From Leptospira alexanderi serovar Manhao 3 str. L 60 (GTDB taxonomy: Bacteria > Spirochaetota > Leptospiria > Leptospirales > Leptospiraceae), in the NCBI RefSeq assembly GCF_000243815.2, contig NZ_AHMT02000001.1, forward strand, positions 20,001 to 32,500: a DNA stretch of 12,500 bases, written 5' to 3'. This document shows, one piece after another, positions 1-12,500 of this stretch (its first letter is position 1; each line of letters begins with the position of its first letter). The notes under the pieces are model-generated. The model had not been told where the DNA came from. It saw only the letters and a list, made by a program, of their open reading frames with translations, and did no database searches. A program made the position numbers and the translations under genes.

Positions 1-1
1 G

Positions 2-298
2 AAGATAGAAATTTCGGTCTTCCCACAAAACAATTTTGTCATTGTCGAAATTGAAGACGACGGCCCCGGAATCCCACTCAAAATCCAGGACAGAATTTGG
101 GACCCATTTTTTACGACCAAAGATCAAGGAGAAGGAACCGGACTTGGTCTAGGGATCGCAAAAGGAATTGTGGAAAAACATAAGGGTAAAATTATTTTGA
201 CTTCGAATCCCGGAAAGACGATCTTTCGAATAGAGTTACCCGTCAATCAAGAAGCCGTCCCCTCGGAAAACATACAATCAAATTCATTCCGAAAATGA
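2..298 (+). CDS. Sensor histidine kinase, C-terminal ATPase part (5' end outside window)
   Basis: This is the last 98 codons of a two-component sensor kinase; the frame is open from the left edge to TGA at 296-298. It holds the end of the HATPase_c (GHKL) domain, which binds ATP to phosphorylate a histidine located upstream. Visible motifs are the G1 box DDGPGI (residues 19-24 of the fragment), the F box with DPFFTTK (34-40), and the G2 box [18 protein letters not shown] (about 43-60). A short low-complexity tail follows. The DPFFTTK plus GTGLGLGI pattern is typical of NtrB/PAS-type kinases. Sensor, dimerisation and phospho-acceptor regions lie outside the window, so the signal is unknown. 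No response regulator follows directly; the next gene, an ATL protein, starts 24 nt later and may be co-transcribed. Confidence 0.9.
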   Translation, partial: KIEISVFPQNNFVIVEIEDDGPGIPLKIQDRIWDPFFTTKDQGEGTGLGLGIAKGIVEKHKGKIILTSNPGKTIFRIELPVNQEAVPSENIQSNSFRK

Positions 299-322
299 AA
301 TATACAGACAAGAGCGCATAAT

Positions 323-730
<408 letters not shown>

Positions 731-1196
731 CGATAGATTGTTTTGTCGTATTGAAAACAGAAGTTACATTTTAAAACCAGAATGAGCATTTGAAACAGAA
801 ATTCTGTAAAGATATTGATCTTTACAGAATGGTATTATGAATTTTAAGACGAATCCCCGTTTAGTGGCAAAATTTTGATACTCTATTCTGTAATTCCAAG
901 TAAGAATCAATTTCTGCATAAAATCGCTGTTCAACGATCGGCATTTAATGAAAGATTCATTTTATAGAGTTTTTTTAAATAGCCCGAAAGCAAAATAGAT
1001 ACTTTTTTGATATGTCTCTACTGATCTTTATATAAAGGAGTACCACCAATTTTAGTGCAAATCCGCATTTTAAGTTAAAATCTTAAAACTTCTATTATAT
1101 AAAGTTGAGCAATAACTTCAAAAACTTTCTGTAAATAAAAAGTTAAAATCCTGTCTTAAAATTTTTAAGATGTGGAAACTCATTCAGGAACAATCT
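731..1196. other. AT-rich intergenic region
   Basis: No conserved protein is recognisable in any frame. The stretch holds the perfect hairpin listed at 801-830. An AAGGAG-like motif near 1036-1041 is followed only by a few codons, so it is not assigned. No riboswitch-like structure for the downstream thiD gene was recognised. Confidence 0.5.
801..830. repeat. Perfect 13-bp inverted repeat / hairpin
   Basis: ATTCTGTAAAGAT (801-813) and ATCTTTACAGAAT (818-830) are exact reverse complements separated by the 4-nt loop ATTG. The structure lies 71 nt after the ATL stop. There is no T-run on either side on either strand, so it does not look like a standard intrinsic terminator. It may be an operator for a dimeric regulator or an RNA-stabilising hairpin; the sequence cannot decide. 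Confidence 0.6.
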
Positions 1197-1331
1197 ATGA
1201 AAAAAGCATTCAAAATCTGTAAACTAATTAAACGAGACGTAATTTGTGAAAACTACTACTTTTTCAAAATTTTAGAAAGATCAGTGACGAAATTCGTTGA
1301 TTCCTTTTGGAACTTTATAGATAGGCTTTAA
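1197..1331 (+). CDS. Possible 44-residue small protein of unknown function
   Basis: An ATG at 1197 preceded by AGGA with 7-nt spacing opens a 44-codon frame ending in TAA at 1329-1331. The product begins MKKAFKICKLIKRD and has a basic N-terminal third and an aromatic-rich C-terminal half (KFVDSFWNFIDRL). There is no signal peptide or known domain. It resembles nothing I recognise. Support is the well-placed ribosome binding site and the gene-free surroundings; against it, the region is AT-rich and short ORFs occur by chance. It precedes thiD by 69 nt on the same strand. Confidence 0.3.
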   Translation: MKKAFKICKLIKRDVICENYYFFKILERSVTKFVDSFWNFIDRL

Positions 1332-1400
1332 ATTTGGAACTAACAGTTATTTTTAAATAGAATGTATTTATCAAAAATCTTACGATATGGAAATTGATCA

Positions 1401-2213
<813 letters not shown>

Positions 2214-2273
2214 AACTTGATCTCAAAAACTTGCTTTGTCCCAAAATTTCCCGAGCTTCTTAAGGTTAAACTC

Positions 2274-2292
2274 ATTAGAGTTGTTGAAAAAC
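2274..2292. repeat. Solitary terminal repeat of the 101-bp element family
   Basis: ATT followed by AGAGTTGTTGAAAAA reproduces one end of the element at 2343-2443, including the same ATT flank. No second end or shared interior follows; the next 50 bp are unrelated. It may be the relic of an earlier insertion or a partly deleted copy. Confidence 0.5.
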
Positions 2293-2339
2293 CTTGAAAT
2301 TTACATAGTAAGCGTTCAACGAAATGATTGTTTATTTTC

Positions 2340-2446
2340 AATAGAGTTATTGAAAAATTAATTCTTTATCCGTTTCTGCCCTATTGAAATGGACGTTTGA
2401 AGCAGTTTTGTTAATCTGAATCATGGAATTTTTCAACAACTCTAAT
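2340..2446 (-). mobile_element. MITE-like element, copy A (101 bp plus AAT target repeats)
   Basis: The element spans 2343-2443. Its ends, AGAGTTATTGAAAAATT and the reverse complement of AATTTTTCAACAACTCT, form 17-bp terminal inverted repeats with one mismatch. AAT occurs on both sides (2340-2342, 2444-2446), consistent with a 3-bp target duplication. It is about 95% identical (5 differences) to copy B at 4635-4735 in the opposite orientation. It is too short to code for a transposase, so it would be a non-autonomous element moved by an enzyme elsewhere. Strand is set relative to copy B. Confidence 0.75.
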
Positions 2447-2549
2447 ATCTGAATTATTTCAAACCATAAAACTAAAAACTTTTTCGTGAAAGTTTTAAAT
2501 TTATACGTTATAAAATCGTTTTTTAAATGGTTTTAACAAAAGTAAAAAT

Positions 2550-4358
<1,809 letters not shown>

Positions 4359-4989
4359 AGTAAAACAGAATAAGAAAAGTTCGGGAAAATGAAAATTTTA
4401 TTTTTGTAAAACAAATCGAAATCATAAATTTTTACGCTTTGACACTTAAGAAATTAGCAAAAAAGATTCAATCTTCGAAATTCGATTTGTAAAAATTCCT
4501 ATCCGAGTAAATTTCTAATCTTAACATGCAATTTTTATAATTTAGAGAGAATTTGAACGAAAATCGAGTTTAGGAGCAATATCGTTCAATACCGCAAACA
4601 CAACCAATTCGTAAATCCTAACCGAATGATCATTAAAGTTGTTGAAAAATTCCATGATTCAGATTAACAAAACCGCTTCAAACGTCCATTTCAATAGGGC
4701 AGAAACGGATAGAGAATTAATTGTTCAACAACTCTATTATATAGCTTTAAAGATTGATATAAAAAACTTATTCTTAATTTTGAGTTTTATCCAAAAACTA
4801 TAACCGCTTTAATCATTCGTAAAAATACAATAGTTCTCACATACAACCTTGTTTTTTTACGAAAAATTAGAATCCCATTCAATATGATTCCTTTACGTCG
4901 AATCTCGTCAATCAATAGCTCAAGGACCGAACACTCTTTCGAAATACTTCAAGGTAATTTACAGCGCGTTCTGGAGTTCTTATAATTTT
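4359..4989. other. AT-rich intergenic region
   Basis: Apart from the MITE-like copy B, no coding region is supported. The region contains the upstream sequence of the DUF885 gene and the downstream sequence of the zinc-ribbon gene, both on the minus strand. No clear terminator or conserved box was found. Confidence 0.5.
4632..4738 (+). mobile_element. MITE-like element, copy B (101 bp plus ATT target repeats)
   Basis: The element spans 4635-4735 with ends AAAGTTGTTGAAAAATT and the reverse complement of AATTGTTCAACAACTCT. ATT flanks both sides (4632-4634, 4736-4738), which is the same target triplet as copy A when read in the same element orientation. The copies have equal length and differ at 5 positions, so both are recent. 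With copy A it forms an inverted pair about 2.3 kb apart around the DUF885 gene. Confidence 0.75.
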
Positions 4990-5517
4990 TTAAACTAACG
5001 GAACAATAACTAAAAAAATAAAAGAAATCAATAACGTCCAAATTCCGGCGGAAGACAAAGAAAACCAAAGAGAATTCTGCCATTGTATCAACGGCGTCGC
5101 AACGAATAAGATCATTCCTAGGTAGGAAAGCGCGGGAGAACGATCGTAGAGATGTTTTTGCCATTCGATAAACCCTTCCTTAAAATCTTTTACATCTCCT
5201 CGAAATTTTAAGTCCAAGATCAATTCCCCGATCCAACCTGAGATCGAAAATATCAGAGCCCACAAAAAAAATAAAATCGAAACGTATAACGGAATCATTT
5301 CGAACTTAAGAAAAATATGAACTACAAAAAGAATTAATCCCAAAACCGGCAAAGTAGGATAAAGAATTTTGATTCTGAAAAATTTACTTTCAGCCGCAAA
5401 GCGAAAAAAAGGAATCGAACTCCTAGACTGAAACGATCCGCAGAATACGCACTGGATCGACTCTACTAAGATATGCGTACCACAATTCCTACAAAATCGC
5501 CTCTTCTCGTTCTCCAT
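4990..5517 (-). CDS. Zinc-ribbon, multi-pass membrane protein of unknown function
   Basis: The product (175 residues from ATG 5517) begins with a zinc ribbon of the form CxxC-x10-CxxC (FCRNCG ... CVFCGS), followed by about four hydrophobic helices: two near the middle ([14 protein letters not shown] and [19 protein letters not shown]) and two at the C-terminus. The ribbon should face the cytoplasm. I do not recognise the function. The same frame is open up to a TTG at 5535 that overlaps the stop of the upstream VKOR-DsbA gene (TTGA), so a start 6 codons earlier with translational coupling is possible. Neither start has a good Shine-Dalgarno. The tight arrangement points to co-expression with the disulfide-forming protein. 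Confidence 0.75.
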   Translation of the reverse strand: MENEKRRFCRNCGTHILVESIQCVFCGSFQSRSSIPFFRFAAESKFFRIKILYPTLPVLGLILFVVHIFLKFEMIPLYVSILFFLWALIFSISGWIGELILDLKFRGDVKDFKEGFIEWQKHLYDRSPALSYLGMILFVATPLIQWQNSLWFSLSSAGIWTLLISFIFLVIVPLV

Positions 5518-5531
5518 TTGGCGATAAAAGA

Positions 5532-6752
<1,221 letters not shown>

Positions 6753-6840
6753 GAATATCCCCGATCCTGTAAGATCAATTACCTTTATGTATAGTTCCTT
6801 TCCAGGTGAAAAGAAAAATCTAATTTACTCTTCAGTTTCC

Positions 6841-8812
<1,972 letters not shown>

Positions 8813-8884
8813 TGAATTCCAAAATAATGGATGACGGAAAACCCAAACCTACCGAAATTGTAAGAGCGGTTTCGCACTGCATTC

Positions 8885-10010
<1,126 letters not shown>

Positions 10011-10558
10011 AATTCTTCGTTTAAAAAGATTAAAACCGATCCTTTTCTTCAGGACTAAGAACCTCTCCCAATCGATTCGGAATTTTACAGATTACTACTC
10101 GGACGCATGAATAAAATACTATGATAAACTATTTCGAAAATTAGAATGTTGGAATCTTCCTCTAAAAAGTCGAGATTTCCCGATTTGACTTAATTTTTGA
10201 GAACCGTTGTACTTTTGCAAAACCGATCGCTTATTTTCGAGTATCATTTTCATGCGTCCGAGTAGTAAATCCATCAACATGATTTATTTTTTCGCTTGAT
10301 TCGAGTTCAAATTTATTTTTCTTTCCTGCCTAGGTGATTTTCTAAATCGAAAAGACGGAGCTAAAAAGGATAAAAAATCGGATTGAATTTTGAAATTTTT
10401 ATAAAAGCAAATAAACTTCATCAGCATACAAAACTAATTTTGTCAGAATGAAAATCGATTATTCCATAAACCGGAAATCTTTTATTAAATCTGGAATTTA
10501 GCAGATTCTTTTCAAATTTTAATGTGAATGCAAGTTCGAGGAAAAAAGCGGAACTTGA
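10011..10558. other. Gene-free accessory region
   Basis: Apart from the 177-bp element at 10092-10268, I find no supported coding region or RNA. The expected helix-turn-helix of the TetR remnant downstream should lie around 10380-10560, but it is not recognisable in any frame. Confidence 0.45.
10092..10268 (+). mobile_element. MITE-like element, 177-bp family, copy 1
   Basis: Terminal inverted repeats of 20 identical bases (TTACTACTCGGACGCATGAA at 10092-10111 and its reverse complement at 10249-10268) enclose an AT-rich interior without coding capacity. The interior aligns collinearly with copy 2 at 11718-11893 but with much divergence. No convincing target duplication is seen. Confidence 0.7.
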
Positions 10559-10981
10559 GAGCAATTCGTTTTTGATGGAATACTTTTCTTGAATTTATCC
10601 AATGAAATCCACAATAGGAGCGGAAAATCTTGGGAAGATTTGATCGATTTAGTAATCGATTCTTTTGCAAACTTTTACCTTACAGAACCCGGCTTTGCCC
10701 CTCTTTGGTCTTCGATGAAACAAGATCCCAGTTGGTCGAAATCGATCGGGAGAATAATTTAAAAATCTCCGAGAACGTTTCTATGATTCTTTCTCAATTT
10801 AACGTGGATCTTGCCGAAAATAAAATTATCTCAAAAATTATCGTGGAAGTTACTGACGCAATTTTAAACCTCTGGATCCGAGAGCAAAAGGATAAGGAAT
10901 TTTCGGACAAAATAATCATCGAATTGAAGATCATTTTAAAATCTTATCTGACACGATACTTCCCCGGAGGACAAAACCACC

Positions 10982-11004
<23 letters not shown>
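10559..11004 (+). pseudogene. TetR-type transcriptional regulator remnant, C-terminal domain, frameshifted
   Basis: Two overlapping frames together read like the ligand-binding half of a TetR regulator. The first (frame of 10631) gives SWEDLIDLVIDSFANFY, then LTEPGFAPLWSSMKQDP, and stops at 10760-10762. The second, entered near 10730, gives LVEIDRENNLKISENVSMIL, a middle stretch, then [17 protein letters not shown] before its stop at 11002-11004. A single indel around 10730 would join them. The N-terminal helix-turn-helix is not recognisable and the upstream frame is closed at 10556-10558, so the gene is broken at both places. It overlaps the rhomboid start by 23 nt, suggesting an original two-gene unit. 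A rival view is one short intact ORF from TTG 10630; I consider that less likely. Confidence 0.55.
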
Positions 11005-11647
<643 letters not shown>

Positions 11648-11660
11648 TTTTTTTCAGCTT

Positions 11661-11719
11661 AGAACGAATCTCAAAACTTGTCGAATCGTTTTGTCGTCAA
11701 ATCCGTTCTTGTTTTTTTT
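11661..11719 (+). terminator. Possible Rho-independent terminator after the rhomboid gene
   Basis: AGAACG (11661-11666) pairs with CGTTCT (11704-11709), and an inner CAAAAC (11672-11677) pairs with GTTTTG (11688-11693). Eight T residues follow at 11712-11719. The outer stem has internal mismatches and a long loop, so strength is uncertain. The T-run overlaps the first bases of the 177-bp family copy 2. Confidence 0.4.
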
Positions 11720-11893
11720 ACCACTCGAACGCATGGAAATAATACTAGGATGAGCTTATTTCAAAAGTTAGAATATGGGCACTTTTCAAAAAAAGCCAAC
11801 AATTCCGGATTAGACGTAACTCTTGAGGACCTCTGCCTCCTTGCAAAATTGTCCGCTAATTTTTGGTGCCATTTTCATGCGTTTGAGTGGTAA
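11718..11893 (+). mobile_element. MITE-like element, 177-bp family, copy 2 (176 bp)
   Basis: Ends TTACCACTCGAACGCATGGA and the reverse complement of a TCATGCGTTTGAGTGGTAA end are imperfect inverted repeats. The whole element aligns with copy 1 (shared blocks such as TTAGAAT, TTTTGCAAAA/CTTGCAAAA and CATTTTCATGCGT), in the same orientation and nearly the same length. The divergence suggests an old insertion or a different subfamily. No coding capacity. Confidence 0.65.
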
Positions 11894-12065
11894 GTTTTCA
11901 AACTTACACGATGGTACAAACTGATTTCTCTTCAGGTTTTGGGATAGATTCTTAGATCAAATCCATATCAGAACAACAAATCGAAAGCATACTCAAGTAA
12001 ACGATTTCATCTTACATGTTCGTTTGCAATCTTACCAACCGAAAGCCTTGTAAACCGGGATAAAA
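11894..12065. other. Short intergenic region before the Nudix gene
   Basis: No coding region or repeat recognised. It ends with GGGA 5-6 nt before the Nudix ATG, a likely ribosome binding site. Confidence 0.4.
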
Positions 12066-12500
12066 ATGATTGTCAGCAAGGAAAAAGTATCAGTCTCTGT
12101 AGGAAACTCGGAGAACCAACCATCCTTGAGCAAACACGGCTTCTTTCAAATCACTCAAAAACTTTTCTTAAGAAAAGGAGACGAACTTCTGATTCTCAGA
12201 GATCGTAAATCCGGCCTAGGAGACCTTCCCGGAGGAAGAATGAACGAGGATGAATTTTTCGAAGATTGGAACCTTAGCATGAAGCGCGAAATCGAAGAAG
12301 AATTAGGTCCGCAAGTCAGAATCAAAGTTTTTCCGAAACCTTTGTTCGTTCACAAACATAAAGTCAACGAGGGAAATTTCCCCTGTATTATCATCGCCTA
12401 CCACGCCAATTTTCTTGGAGGAGAAATTATCCTTTCCGACGAGCACGATTACATTGCCTGGAAAAACGTTCGAACGTTCGAACCTAATCCTCTATTTACC
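12066..12500 (+). CDS. Nudix hydrolase, N-terminal part (3' end outside window)
   Basis: The first 145 codons of a Nudix-fold pyrophosphohydrolase are present. The frame begins at ATG 12066 with GGGA upstream and is open to the edge. After about 36 residues comes [20 protein letters not shown], then the Nudix box region [11 protein letters not shown] ... [10 protein letters not shown], which carries the REIEEELG metal-binding helix. Compared with the usual G-x5-E-x7-REUxEExGU, the box has three extra residues between the leading glycine and the arginine. The remaining strands (FVHKHKV ... [11 protein letters not shown]) fit the fold. Substrate class cannot be told. Not clearly part of an operon with the rhomboid gene, being 418 nt away beyond a repeat. 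Confidence 0.9.
   Translation, partial: MIVSKEKVSVSVGNSENQPSLSKHGFFQITQKLFLRKGDELLILRDRKSGLGDLPGGRMNEDEFFEDWNLSMKREIEEELGPQVRIKVFPKPLFVHKHKVNEGNFPCIIIAYHANFLGGEIILSDEHDYIAWKNVRTFEPNPLFT

Larger units (their letters stand above)
2214..2549. other. Intergenic region between convergent thiD and DUF885 genes
   Basis: This holds a lone element end (2274-2292), a complete 101-bp MITE-like element (2343-2443), and an AT-only hairpin (AAAACTTT at 2475-2482, AAAGTTTT at 2489-2496) that could weakly terminate the minus-strand gene. I see no clear GC-rich terminator for thiD. Confidence 0.5.

Noticed and set aside
1332..1400. TPP riboswitch upstream of thiD
   Set aside because: The conserved THI-box segments (CUGAGA and ACCUGAUC-type) are absent in the gap, which is AT-rich and unstructured.
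2475..2496. Strong terminator for the DUF885 gene
   Set aside because: The hairpin is built almost only of A-T pairs and lacks a continuous T-run on the minus strand, so it is mentioned only as a weak possibility.

Overview
The window reads as chromosomal DNA of a spirochaete of the genus Leptospira, most likely the pathogenic clade. This is inferred from the AT-rich base composition, the protein sequences, and gaps filled with short inverted-terminal-repeat elements and decayed genes. The species cannot be fixed from the sequence alone.

Layout. (1) 1-730, plus strand: the 3' end of a sensor histidine kinase, then an alkyltransferase-like (ATL) DNA-damage recognition protein that starts with GTG 24 nt later. 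(2) 731-1400: an AT-rich gap with a perfect 13-bp hairpin and a 44-codon ORF with a good ribosome binding site. (3) 1401-2213, plus: thiD (thiamine pyrimidine kinase). (4) 2214-4989: a minus-strand DUF885 membrane-anchored putative metallopeptidase, bracketed by two inverted copies of a 101-bp MITE-like element. (5) 4990-8773, minus: hisB-hisH-hisA with 4-nt ATGA overlaps, then after 88 nt a VKOR-DsbA disulfide-forming fusion protein and an overlapping zinc-ribbon membrane protein. A near-consensus promoter sits just before the hisB ATG and would give an almost leaderless mRNA. (6) 8890-9348, plus: tRNA-Leu(CAG), whose last 18 nt begin a 181-bp tandem repeat (two full units plus a 31-bp partial one) rich in hairpins. 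(7) 9349-10629: a minus-strand coiled-coil (DUF1640-like) pseudogene split by a 143-bp MITE with a 4-bp target duplication, then a second MITE-like family (177 bp). (8) 10559-11647, plus: a frameshifted TetR-type regulator remnant running into an intact rhomboid protease gene with a terminator-like structure. (9) 11718-11893: a diverged second copy of the 177-bp element. (10) 12066-12500, plus: the 5' part of a Nudix hydrolase gene that runs off the window.

How it fits together. HisB, HisH and HisA are histidine biosynthesis enzymes: HisA supplies the substrate used by HisH with HisF (not in the window), and HisB acts next. The VKOR-DsbA protein would form disulfides in the periplasm. Its zinc-ribbon neighbour has no known role. 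The two ends of the window (histidine kinase/ATL/ThiD and rhomboid/Nudix) are housekeeping or stress genes. The 8.9-12 kb part is accessory-like: a tRNA with repeated 3' ends, two pseudogenes and three miniature-element copies. I did not find a clearly new defence or biosynthetic system. The best candidate for something undescribed is the structured tandem repeat seeded by the tRNA 3' end.
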